DNA from: Rhynchospora pubera
Lineage: Eukaryota > Streptophyta > Magnoliopsida > Poales > Cyperaceae
Length of the DNA: 64,000 nucleotides
Reading direction: 5' to 3'
Assembly: GCA_028095005.1 (NCBI GenBank)
Contig: CM051461.1
Span: forward strand, 45,310,812-45,374,811
Under the pieces are notes generated by a model. That model saw only the letters and a list, made by a program, of their open reading frames with translations, was not told the DNA's origin and ran no database searches. Made by a program: the position numbers and the translations under genes. Positions 52,931-64,000 of this stretch are shown here, one piece after another (positions within the stretch are counted from its first letter, which is position 1; each line of letters starts with the position of its first letter).

Positions 52931-55900
52931 TGTTTGACCCTAAAATTTTGCGATTGGAGACAGACCGATTTACAAGGAGTTTGAGAAAATCAAGAAAAAT
53001 ATCAAATAGACCCCAAAAATCATGGAAAAATACCCAAAAATTCAGGAGGTGATGAGGAAAATTACGGTGCCCCCATAATGATCAAAGGAGTTACAGAACC
53101 TCCATATTATGCAAAGAGGCCCATGATTTTGGAGAAATTAAATAAAATAGTAGGAGGGGTCTTTTCACAAAATTCTTGGTTCTATCCGATTCTACACATT
53201 TTTATGAGGCTGTGTACAAAATTTCATGGAGAAAATCAATAAGGAGAGGGTCCAAACAATTTATTTGGTTTCAGCAGCCAATGAAAAAAATACCATGAAA
53301 ATGTGAAATGGACATGTCCATTCATGAGTATGTCCAATAAACCAGAAATGGAGAAGGGCCGACGATGATGTTTAAAAACATTCCCTCCGTACATATGCAC
53401 AACGAGGCTACACCCGTTTCATGAAAACCACAGCTGATGGATTGAGAAGGTTGTGCGTGGTTCACAGAACACCGAGTCCATGTAGAGAGAATTAAGGAAA
53501 TATCGCTGGGTATCTGGTGTTGTTCAAACTTTGACCCCTTCGTGCACACGAGATGGCTGAGCGAGGAACTTGTGGAACAGAAGAAAAGGAAACGCAATAG
53601 GACCCACAAGACATACCATGGTGCATCGTACGCCGTGTGCGGCCAGAAGAAAGAAAGAAAGAGGAGAAAGGGTCCCCAACAGAAGTTGTTAGAGGCGAGT
53701 CGCTGCGTAACTGCCGGGCTGGACTCTCGAAGCAAGAGGCGTCGCCTATAAATAGAAGAGGAGGGAAGAGAAAAGGAGGACACCCCACCCCAGTCTCCAC
53801 TTGGCAAGTTCCAGATCCAAGATCACACACCCACACACTACACACACTAGGATAGAATAGAGAGAAAGAAGAGGCATTTTGTCAGGTAGTTCATAGGCAT
53901 AGCAATAGATTGGAATTAGGAGAAGAGAAGAGCTCAAGCTTGTAATTGACGAAAGGTCAGGTATGAAATCGATGTTCTTTTGATGTTGAAACAGCGAATT
54001 TGGGGATTCTTCAATTGAAATAGCTGTATTTGAGTTGAAATCGTGGTTTTCTTGATTCTTTTACTGAGTACATTTGAAGATTATGAGCTTGCATCTTGGA
54101 TTTGATCTCTACCTCATTCTTTCTTAATTTCTTGATAAGGTTCGATTGCGCACAGCGCATGAGAATCTGAATCAAGCGTTGTGTATCTTTAGTCGATCTT
54201 TAGTATATAAGCTTGCATCTTGGATTTGATTTCTGCCTCATTCTTTCTTAATTTCTTGATAAGATTCGATTGCGCACAGCGCATGAGAATCTGAATCAAG
54301 CGTTGTATATCTTTAGTCAATCTTTAGTAACACAGGTGCAATAGAGAACAGATAGTATGGTTGTAAATTGCTCAATTGTGCCCTCGATTGCGCCCAGCGC
54401 ATGGGAGGAACAAGAGAGGTTTTGTAATCACGAAGTTGCTTAGAAGTCCCTGGTTAGATAAATTATCGGGATCATGTTTCGTTGAGTAAGCCTAGATGTG
54501 CATTTTCCTTTCTTCTTGATAAGCAAATCTGAATCTTGAATTTGATGTCTAAAGTTTGTATTTTTTACTTTCCCCTGATTTGAGATTGAAATTGAGTTTC
54601 AATTGCGCCCAGCGCATGAGAGATCTCAATTAAATCACCAGAATCAGTAATAATTAGGATTAACTGATGCCTCATTTGCAATCAGACTGCGCACAGCGCA
54701 TGAAGAATGCATTTGGGATGAACTTGTCTAAGAATGTTCCTTAGCACTGGCTTTGGAGCTCTTAGACAGGTAGTGTTGCTTCGATTGAGCACATGATGAG
54801 TATGGTCAGTCACGCTCGTGATGTGCTTGGTCAAGTATGCACTAAATTACTTCATACTCCCCTTTAGGACAGGGTGTAAGGTATGTATGGGTGATGGTAG
54901 CGAAATAAAGGACCTGTTTGTAAAAGTCGGATCTATACTTGAAGAGATGATGGTACATTGACAGTTTATCGAATGAGTCAGTGAATAAAGTCATAGGGAT
55001 GCTCTTTGCATAATCTTAGAAACTGTCAAAAAGGAGGGACTTAAGTGTAGTTTCTGGTCATTATTGACTGATACTGGATTTTATTTCTATCGCTTTTAGA
55101 ACTGCAACTGCTGACCTTATTTTAATATCATTGGTGCTGCCTTGATTAGGTAATGGAAATTGTGATTATAAAAATAAAACTATGTGCTAATGATGGGTGA
55201 TGTTCATAAATGGTTCCAGTTCTTGATATTAATTTGACACTTAACATTGTTTGTAGATGAGATTTTAGAACAGAAGCAAGAGGCATGAACTTGTTTACAA
55301 AATAAGTAGGTTACTGGTAAAAAGAAAAGAAGAAGTTGCAGATTTCTCTTCTGTAATTAGTCTATTTGAGCTTGTGCTTGAAGATCAAATAAGTCAACAG
55401 CTGCTGTGATGATTTAATCCTCTGAATTTATCCCCTTCTTAACCATGGTTTAATGGAAATAATACAGTCTGTAATCAATAGTTATTGGTTGATGTAAATG
55501 CCTAAGACCAGACCATATGAATCATTGAATGGTAAGTACCAAAATGGTGTAATTCTATTTAAGCCATATCATTGTAAATTCCGTGTAGTTTATTCATGGT
55601 CCCGTACACTTGGCCACGTATAAGGAAAAGTAACAAAATGTGAGGTAATATAAAGGTTTAGTAAATGTATGTTAGGTAACCCTGTAACCCTTGTCACTTA
55701 TCTGAATCCAATGAACTTCAATACTAAACTCATTCACTGCCGTACCACTCCAATGGCTCCCCCATCAAATCACAGTGACGTGAGAGAAACCAACGCCACC
55801 ATCATATTCCCCTCACTCACATGATGCCTTGGAGTCCATTCCGACGAGCCGCGATGGCCGGAGACGTAAGCGGATCCAAACCCGTCTCAGGCGAACCCGC

Positions 55901-57688
55901 TAACCAGTGAAAGGAAACCTGTCGTTTTCATTTGAACTCAAGCGCCTTTCTACGTCTGATCTTTTGTGGCGGACGCAGCCGTAAGACCTATACGTCTAAT
56001 TCCTGACAGAAGAGGCAACTTTTAATGGGATAACGCAAGGAAGCCCGGTTGAAGGCAAGGCCCAGATTAGGCCCAAGTGGAGTTCAAACAAAGACCTCTT
56101 TCGATAATCCAACGAGCCCAATCAGCTGCCACATCAGCTTAGTTTGATGACGTGGCCTAATAGGAAAACGACACGTAGACAGGAACTTTGAAAAATCATT
56201 GGAAATAATAGGAAACATAGAAAAATACAAGCGACATATCCATAAAATTCTAAAAATCAAAATAAACCGACCTCACTGATACTTTGGTATGGAAATATGT
56301 CAAAGTAGCGGCCTTTTGTATTTTTGAAGTATTTTTACTTTAAAAGCGAATTTTAGAAAATTAATAAACTCATTCGCAAAAGACTAAGACTTTTCAAAAT
56401 CAAGGTTTCAAATATACTATTTTCAAAAGCTAAGTATACTCGATTAGGAATATTTTCAAAATCTAAAGGATTTCGAAATACTACAAATATCAAATACAAA
56501 TATTTTAAAATAGAAAAGCATTTTCAAAAGTCAAAATATAAAAGGCCAAAGTGAATAAAATCAAATATTTTCAAATTAAGTAGAAAAGAATTTTTTTGAA
56601 GGTCAAAAGTGCAAAAGGCCAAAGTGAATAAAATCACCAATATCTCAAGTGAAATCTCAGAAATTAAAAGTCCAAACACGAAACCAAAGTCAAAGCCGAA
56701 ACCTCTTCGTATGAGGAAAAGTCCCTCACTAGGGTTGAGATTGACCTTAGATGACTTAGAAATGAATTCTTACGGGCCCCCTTCGTCCAAAGAATTCCAT
56801 TTTGTTCTCACAAGAAGACCGACTAAGATGGTCCCGAGAACCGACTCTTATTAAGAAGACCGATGAAGATGGTCCCTAGGGTCGTTTAAAGAACCAACTC
56901 TTATTAAGAAGACCGATGAAGATGGTCCCTAGGGTTGCAAAAGAACCAACTTTCGTCGAGTAGCCATTAAAGAGGACCCGAAGGTTGCAAAACTGCTTTC
57001 GTTCTCACAAGAAGATCGACTAAGATGGTCCCGAGAACCGACTCTTATTAAGAAGACCGATGAAGATGGTCCCTAGGGTCGTTAAAGAACCAACTCTTAT
57101 TAAGAAGACCGATGAAGATGGTCCCTAGGGTTGTAAAAGAACCAACTTTTGTCGTGGCCGCCCAAGAGGCCCCGAAGGTTGCAAAACTCTTTTCACTCTC
57201 ACAAGAAGGCCAGTCATAGCCCCGAGAGTTTACCAGAAATAACCTCAAGTGAAGCCTTCCCTTTTATCAACCAAAAAACCTCTTCTAAACAAAAAAATCT
57301 ATTTCTCCGTTAGTCCAGTTAGAAACCTTTTGTCGATCCTTAATTGAGTCCCGTCTATTAGATTTGGTACCATCAATTAAGTCCTCCTTAATAGCACTCC
57401 ATAAGCCTCTTTTCTTAGCCTATTACGTCAACACCCTTTACATCCCTTAATCAGAGGTTCTCGTAGGCAACTACGGGGTAATTAACAGTAGGGGCTTGCG
57501 CCTACTGGAAAGAAAGGACCCGCTAAATTAAGAAACTTCTTTAAGTAGCGACTCTGTATAGGGTTCTCTTGTTTCGAGAGATACCCGCCAAAGAGATCGA
57601 AACCTTAAGGGAGGTGAATCTAAGGCTATGTTCCCATTGTTCTTCGAGAAATTCCTTCGAGGAGAATAATGACGAAAAAGCCGCGACA
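52931..57688 (+). repeat. Gypsy LTR, middle (4.76 kb), hybrid
   Basis: The first 3,547 bp equal the unit 1 LTR with no difference seen. From 56478 onward the two differ by many substitutions and indels, including a changed A-rich stretch (56477-56640) and fewer higher-order repeat units. Its TATA box is at 53747-53754 and the five stem-loops are conserved. It serves as 3' LTR of unit 1 and 5' LTR of unit 2. Confidence 0.85.
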
Positions 57689-57695
57689 GATTCTC

Positions 57696-57713
57696 TGGCA
57701 CGCCCGGTGGGAC
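57696..57713 (+). promoter_or_regulatory. Candidate primer binding site, unit 2 (plus second copy at 57865)
   Basis: TGGCACGCCCGGTGGGAC lies seven bases after the presumed LTR end. A second identical motif lies at 57865-57882. In unit 2 the two copies agree at the position where unit 1's first copy has A. Confidence 0.65.
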
Positions 57714-57989
57714 ATCTTTTTCCTCTCATCTTTGGGGTTTAAAGAATATAATGCAAAGGCTAGGGAAAGTAAAAAAATAATAATAATAAATAAAATAATA
57801 AATGAATGAAAAATTTTCAAGTACATTTGTATCAACAGCCCACCGCGTGCCACAACAGATTCTCTGGCACGCCCGGTGGGACCTCTTTCACCTCTCATCT
57901 TTGGGATTCGAAGGGCGACGTAAGGGCTAAGGAAATTTTAATGAACACTCCTAACGGTAACATTTGAGTTGGTGTTATTGCAGGCTGAA

Positions 57990-60900
57990 ATGGCATTCGC
58001 ACCCATCCACGCTTTCAAGCCGACAGGAGTTCTCCAGATCGGAGGAGTGCCGATCTGCTACAACGACGAATTCACAATTGAAGGCATGCCGTTTGGACAT
58101 TCCTACGTGCCCGTCGTTCAAGTCCGTGATGGTACTTTCCAATTGGCAAAGGTCGTGATGGAGGAACCGCTTGAGGAAGTGATGGAAGTCTCCAACACCG
58201 TGGAGGATCCCATGGAGATTGATGTCACCAAAGAAGAAGAATGGTCCATTATCCCTCACAAGCGGGCTCACTCGAGCTCAACTCCCTTTCCTCAAAGACG
58301 CCAACCCAACCGTCGCTCTCCTCCCAAGAAGATGGTTGTGAAGAAGGTGTACGCGCCAATCTCCCAAAGTGCAAGAACAATGAGGAAGGTTCAACGGGCC
58401 TATAAGAATGAATTGGAGACAAGGCTCAATTTGCCAGTGAGCAATCCTTTCGCCTCGCTCCGTCTGGTGCGAAAGAACTCACCTGTGGCCATACTCAAGA
58501 CCATGGAAGAGTTCCCTCAAGAATACCAAGCGCAATTTAGGGGAAGAAGTCCGCAAAACCGGCAATCGGTAAAGGAGAGATTGACATTCCCACGGGGTAG
58601 CGGCTCGCGATCGATTGGGGCCGAAGGGTCAAAAGAAAGGATCCTCTTCCGTGCACCAGAGACTGGGGCAAAGGATCAAGCCTATCAAAGAGAGAGTGGG
58701 GCCCAAGAAGATGTGGGTGCCGAAAGAGAAAGCACAACCTATGGAAGTGGACCGAGAGCCACGCCACAAGAAGAGACATGTGGCACGGGAGGGTAGTCAA
58801 CTTGTGGTTCATGCTCGAGTTAACATGGTGGAGATAAGCGAAGAACATGAAATGCCTGCCTTTGTGAATATGGCTAGTGATGGAGAAATTCCATTCACTA
58901 AGAAAAATGGCAAAGATAAGCAAGATCGCGCCTTTTCAAATCATCTTCTAAATGAAGAAGGACCGACAGAAGATGAAGAAAGAGATGTGAATGGCGAAGA
59001 TCGTTGGAATGAAGGCGAAAGACCAAAACTGATGAGCATTATAGAAAGAAATGAAAAGAAAATGGCGGCCATGATGGACAAAAGAAAAAAGGAAAGGAAG
59101 ATGTTCAAGAAAATGTATAAACTTCTAGAAAAGAAGAAGTTGCTCGAAGATCTCGAAAAGGAGGATTCTTTTAGTGAAGAAGAAGAGGAGTACAAGCGAA
59201 AAGTGCTCAAAGAAAGAAGAAGCAAGAGTAGATATGAGTACTCTGATGAAAAAGAGAATAGAGAAAGACCATTGAAAGAAAGAAAGAATAAGAGCAAATA
59301 TGGATCTTCCGATGAAGAAGAAGAAAGGCCTAAAAGGAGGTTTTCTAAAGAAAGGAGGAATAGGCATAGGCATGAGTCATCAGAAGAAGAAGAAGAAAAG
59401 GAATACCGAAGGCATCCCAAAGGAAGGAGAAATAAAGTGAAGTATGAGTCGAGTGATGATGAAGTTCCCGAAAATAGGCATCGGACTGGGGCAAGAAAAC
59501 CCGGTTTAACCAAACAAGTCATTCAAGAGATGGTCAACCTACAGCTCCAAGCCGCGGGAGCGGGACGACTTGTCAACCATCGCAAGAAGTGCGGAAGGCC
59601 ATATCCCAAAAGATATGATCAAATCTTGTACCCCGAAGGTTATGTAATGCCCAAGTTCAACTTGTTTGATGGCACGAGGAAAAGGAGATATTACACCTGA
59701 TCAGCACTTAATCCAATTTCGCCACATGTGTGGGAACACTTCTAATAATGAGGCGCTTCTCTTTAGGCAATTCCCGCTAAGCTTGATGGGTGCTGCATTC
59801 AATTGGTACGCTTTCCTTGAAAATGATTCAATGGAAACCTGGGAGGAAATGGAGGAGGCCTTCCGTTCAAAGTTTGTAATAATCACACAAGAGATCACCA
59901 CGGCCGATATGGCATGTGAAAAACCTAAATTGGGAGAAAATGTCCTCGACTATATCAATCGTTGGATGAATCTCAGCATAAGGTGCACCCATCAGATGCC
60001 TGAAAGGGAGGCGGTGGAGGTCTTGATCAGAAATCTAGATGATTGGATGCAAAGATCGCTCTCGGGAAGTGATATTACCTCCTACAAAGATCTAATTACT
60101 CGAGTGACAAGGCTGGCACGTATTGGGCCACCTAAAGGGCCAGAAATTTCCACCAATTGTGATGAAGAAGAAAGAGGCAATGGTGCAAGTAGTTATGAAA
60201 CCTCCACCAGTGGAAACAAGGCCAAGAAAAATGGCAATCAAAGGAGTAATACCATGATACCCATGTTTGAACTATTAAGTAAGCCATATTCTTTCAAGAA
60301 GGAGAAAACGGAAGCTATTCTCGAAATGATCCTAAGGGATAGAAGACCAGAATTGCCTCAAAGAAAAGCACCTAGAAATAGAAGAAAAATTGATGTCTCA
60401 AAATATTGCGCGTACCATCGAATGGTGGGCCATCTGACTGAAGATTGCTATGTGTTTAAGGATATTATTGAACAAATGATCAAGGATGGAAAGTTGGTGC
60501 TTAACCCTAGTTTTGAGCAAGAGCCTGCCCCTCATGAGATGATGTCTCAAATTGGTGAAAGCGAATGTAATGTCATTGAGATTCATAGTGAAGAATCAAG
60601 CGATGATGAGAGCTCATACCGATGCATGAGTAAACACATGGTGGGGACATCATATGCCGACCAAATTGCTTCCATTACCTTTACTGATGAAGACTTAGTA
60701 ATAGGGGCTATGGAACACAATGATCCCCTATACATAACAGGTGAAACAAACGGAGCCAGGCTAAGACACTTGTTGATTGATCCAGGGTCAGCTGTCAACA
60801 TTATGCCCTTGAAAACTCTCAATCAACTTGCCATACCCACCAAATGTTTAACCCAAGAAAAACTGTTCATACATGGATTTAATGAAACCTCAGAGAAGGC

Positions 60901-62110
60901 GTTGGGGACGATTACTTTGCAAATGCAATTTGAAGAATTGGAAACATCTATCAAATTCTACGTGATTGATGCTGATACAAGTTATAAAGCTCTTCTGGGT
61001 CGACCATGGATCCATGAAAATCACATAGTTCCATCAACCCTACATCAGTGCTTGAAATATCTCAAGGATGGAAAACAAAAGGTTATTTGGGGAGATGTTC
61101 ATAAAGTCAAATTTGAAAGGAAAGGGTGTTACCCAGTGCCATTACCACAAAAGAGCATAAGTACCATGAGAATGGGCGAGTGTAAGGAAAAAGGAGAAGG
61201 GTCTAAATCCATCACTCAGCTTCATTCCCTCGATGATAGAAATAAGAAGGGTAAAAATGTGAAGGAAATATCAACAAAGAATGGTAAAGATGTGAAGAAA
61301 ACGTCAACCGGGAAGAATAAGAAGTTTGAAATGTCCACTCATACTAAGAAAGGCGATAAAGGAGATCCACAAGGTCATAACCAAGGCCTAAGCAAGACAA
61401 AAGACAATTTGGAGGAAAGAATGAACAAACCTTACACTTTTAAGAAAGACAAAACCGTGGTTATCTTTAAAGAAGTCATGAAGGATGGACTGGTAACTTT
61501 ACCTAGATGCAAACGACCCGAAGAAGTGAAAGAAGAGGGTTACCCAAATTATTGCTTTTACCATAGAATACTGGGGCATAGCTTAGAAGATTGTTACATA
61601 TTCAAGGATTGGGTTGAAGATGGAATTTGGGAAGGAAAGGATAAAATACCCAATGAATATAGACAAAGACCTGCACTCCACGAGAAATCTGACAATGGAC
61701 TACGAAAACTCTTGAATTCATTCAAGAAGGCAGTCGATGGTGAGGGAAATCTGCCTGAGACATCAACCGAAGGACCATGTCCCGAAATAACCGATAAGAG
61801 AAACAACCCAAAGACACTTCCACCACGTATCACTATAATGGAAAAGAGAAGAAAACCTTATTCATTCAGAAAGGATAAAGTGAAGGAATTGTTTCCTTTG
61901 GCCATGATGTGGGGACTTGAGTTGCCAATAAGTAAACGCCCCGGTGAAATGGAAGAAGTTGAAAATCCAAGATATTGTGCATACCATAGATTGGTGGGTC
62001 ACAAAACCGAAGATTGTTGGGTATTCAAAGATTGGATAGAGGAGAAGTATGGAAAAGGTGAAATTCAACTCCCCAAACACGTCCTACAAAGCCCTGCACC
62101 TCATAAGTAG
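57990..62110 (+). pseudogene. Gag-protease pseudogene, unit 2 (two +1 frameshifts)
   Basis: The same architecture as 44522-48640, but broken twice. One extra base near 58581-58605 shifts the frame, which then ends at 58796. An extra G near 59678, in a GAGG-AAAAGG run, shifts it again. The pieces continue as open frames to about 59700 and then to 62110, where the ending is the same as in unit 1. The N-terminal 250 codons differ from unit 1 by many amino acids, while the gag domain, protease and knuckles are almost identical. The protease DPGSA motif and all three knuckles are kept. Confidence 0.85.
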
Positions 62111-62544
62111 ATCCAAAGAAAGGAAAAAGAAAAGAAAAAGAAAGAATAAAAGGGAGAGAAAGAAGAAAATGAGATAAAAAAAGGAAGTAGGAGGAAAATG
62201 GATAAAGGAATAAAGGTCCGAAACCGAAATCGGGAAACCAAGTTAGAAATTCAGAAAAGGAAAATGAATAAAGGAATGTCCCGCAATTGAAATTGGGAGT
62301 CTAAGTTAGAAATTCAGAAACGAAGAATAAAGAAAGGAATAAAGTCCCGAAACCGAAATCGGGGAACCAAATTAGGAATTTACAAAGAAACAAAAGACGG
62401 AAAGTGGAAAAAGAAGATAGGAAGAAAACAAAAGAAAGAAAGAAGAAAGAAGAAAGAAGGATAAAAAAGAAAGAAGATGAAATAAAAAGAAAGCAAAGCA
62501 AAGAAGATAGAAAGAAAAAAGAAGAAACGAAGGATCAAAATCCA

Positions 62545-63025
62545 ACCTGAAAGTGAAAGAAATATCCAACCCGAAGGTGAAGGAAACATCCAACTTGAAG
62601 GTGAAGGAAAACTCCAACCCGAAGGTGAAGGAAACATCCAACCCGAAGGTGAAGGAAACATCCAACCCGAAGGTGAAGGAAACATCCAACTTGAAGGTGA
62701 AGGAAACATCCAACCCGAAGGTGAAGGAAACATCCAACTTGAAGGTGAAGGAAACATCCAACCCGAAGGTGAAGGAAACATCCAACTTGAAGGTGAAGGA
62801 AACATCCAACCCGAAAGTGAAGGAAACATCCAACCCGAAGGTGAAGGAAACATCCAACTTGAAGGTGAAGGAAACATCCAACCCGAAGGTGAAGGAAACA
62901 TCCAACTTGAAGGTGAAGGAAACATCCAACCCGAAGGTGAAGGAAATATCCAACCCGAAGGTGAAGGAAACATCCAACTTGAAAGTGAAGGAAACTCCAA
63001 CCCGAAAGTGAAGGAAACTCCAGCC
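62545..63025 (+). repeat. 24-bp tandem array, unit 2
   Basis: Same copy number and same order of the CCC and TTG variants as 49075-49555, with one visible change (ATATCCAACC instead of ACATCCAACC near 62946). Confidence 0.9.
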
Positions 63026-63140
63026 TGAAGCTTGAAGACAAGTCGCGATTCCAACGTAACACGACAAATCAGACATTAGCATACATCATCACCGCAACTC
63101 CAACCACCCACATCCATCGTGTCCCTCATTTTGGTTAGAG

Positions 63141-63576
63141 TTTTGTGCTTTGTACTTTGAACAAGGTGCTAGGTGCCTGTTCATCTCACCTATCAAAAAG
63201 GATGAACAAGGTGGTGATCTGTCCATCACACCGACCCAAAAAAGATGGCCAAAGTTTTGTGCTTTGTACTTTGAACAAGGTGCTAGGTGCCTGTTCATCT
63301 CACCTATCAAAAAGGATGAACAAGGTGGTGATATGTCCATCACACCGACCCAAAAAAGATGGCCAAAGTTTTGTGCTTTGTACTTTGAACAAGGTGCTAG
63401 GTGCCTGTTCATCTCACCTATCAAAAAGGATGAACAAGGTGGTGATCTGTCCATCACACCGACCCAAAAAAGATGGCCAGAGTATTGTGCTTTGTACTTT
63501 GAACAAGGTACTAGGTGCCTGTTCATCTCACCGATTCAAAAGGATGAACAAAAGTTCTATGTCTTGAACTCTAAAT
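63141..63576 (+). repeat. 114-bp tandem repeat, unit 2
   Basis: Four copies as in 49671-50106. One base differs in the second copy (GATATGTCC where unit 1 has GATCTGTCC). Confidence 0.85.
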
Positions 63577-63832
63577 AAGACATCAGGAGGAGCGAATATT
63601 GGAACCAACGATCTGCCATACCGGAGCATAGACTGGTGGCCAATCATGCCGGGGCAGCTGTAAAGTGTATAAGCCATTACATAAGGGAGATTAGTACAAG
63701 AAGAACCTAAGCAACAACAAGCAGCAACAAGGCAAAGCCAAGCAAAATCTAATACAACCTAAAGGAATATAGAATAAAAGACAAAGGCGCCTTAAAGGAT
63801 GACACTGGGGCAGAACAAGGCAAGAGGGCCAC

Positions 63833-64000
63833 TTATTCTGGGGCAGCCGCAGCCTCATCACTGGCCGCAACTTCAGCCACAACCGCAGCTCCTCTACTGG
63901 CCAAGTTGTTAAGGGTGGCGGAGATAGCTTGAATCATTCCTTCCAAAGTATTCAAGCGGGCATTCAATTCCCCAAAGCGCCGGTCAATGAGAGCCCGAAT
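63833..64000 (-). CDS. Antisense gene, unit 2, C-terminal part only
   Basis: The last 55 codons and stop of the unit 2 copy of the antisense gene, matching 50363-50530. It includes the Ala-rich tail and part of the coiled-coil-like stretch. The rest lies beyond the window edge, so intactness cannot be judged. Confidence 0.6.
   Translation of the reverse strand: MRALIDRRFGELNARLNTLEGMIQAISATLNNLASRGAAVVAEVAASDEAAAAPE

Larger units (their letters stand above)
39321..64000 (+). mobile_element. Tandem Ty3/gypsy (Tat-like) array: LTR-internal-LTR-internal (open at right edge)
   Basis: The order is LTR 39321-44220, internal 44221-52930, LTR 52931-57688 and internal 57689 to beyond 64000. Unit spacing is 13,610 bp at the LTR start and 13,470 bp inside, because the second LTR is 142 bp shorter and two single bases are added later. 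Internal regions encode gag and protease on the plus strand and a separate gene on the minus strand, with no reverse transcriptase, RNase H or integrase. Long LTRs, the antisense ORF and the C-x2-H-x4-H-x4-C knuckles point to the Tat lineage. A genome assembly artefact is possible, but differences between the units argue against a simple duplicate of one read set. Confidence 0.88.

Noticed and set aside
57969..57989. Upstream TTG start for the gag frame (also at 44501)
   Set aside because: The frame is open there but has no ATG, and a splice-acceptor-like TTGCAG lies between. The first ATG (44522 and 57990) begins the conserved MAFAPIHAF sequence.

Overview
The window looks like nuclear DNA from a flowering plant. 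It is AT-rich and gene-poor, it holds a SKIP23-like F-box/DUF295 gene (a plant-specific family), and most of it is LTR retrotransposons and small foldback elements. The species cannot be read from the sequence. All comparisons were made by eye.

Layout. (1) 1-3180 and 12863-23421: AT-rich DNA around one intact single-exon F-box gene (15780-16949). Several partial copies of that gene's upstream region lie in and around this stretch, as do a 95-bp fragment of a second F-box gene, two copies of a Tourist-like MITE, a 445-bp insertion with a 9-bp target duplication, and a Mutator-like foldback. (2) 3181-12857 and 23422-33128: two complete minus-strand Ty1/Copia-type elements of one family, each with matched LTRs, a perfect 5-bp target duplication, a tRNA-iMet-type primer site and a polypurine tract. 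Their LTR pairs are nearly identical, yet their pol genes are dead and share the same lesions, so the family probably moves in trans. (3) 33129-39320: repeat debris. It includes a SINE-like piece, another F-box upstream copy, a foldback split by a probable solo LTR, and exon-like fragments next to a block shared with 19.8-20.1 kb. (4) 39321-64000: a tandem LTR-internal-LTR-internal array of a Ty3/gypsy, probably Tat-lineage, element with LTRs of about 4.8-4.9 kb.

The gypsy element is the most unusual item. Unit 1 has an intact 1,372-codon gag-protease gene but no reverse transcriptase, RNase H or integrase. On the opposite strand it carries an independent-looking gene with its own TATA box, ATG, a 114-bp intron and a 407-residue predicted product like the antisense ORF proteins of Tat elements. 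The gag C-terminal zinc-knuckle module occurs three times, with the protease between copies one and two. The LTR leader carries five copies of a perfect short stem-loop. Unit 2 has the same plan, but its gag frame is shifted twice and the window ends inside it. The pattern of identity between the units points to recombination inside the middle LTR.
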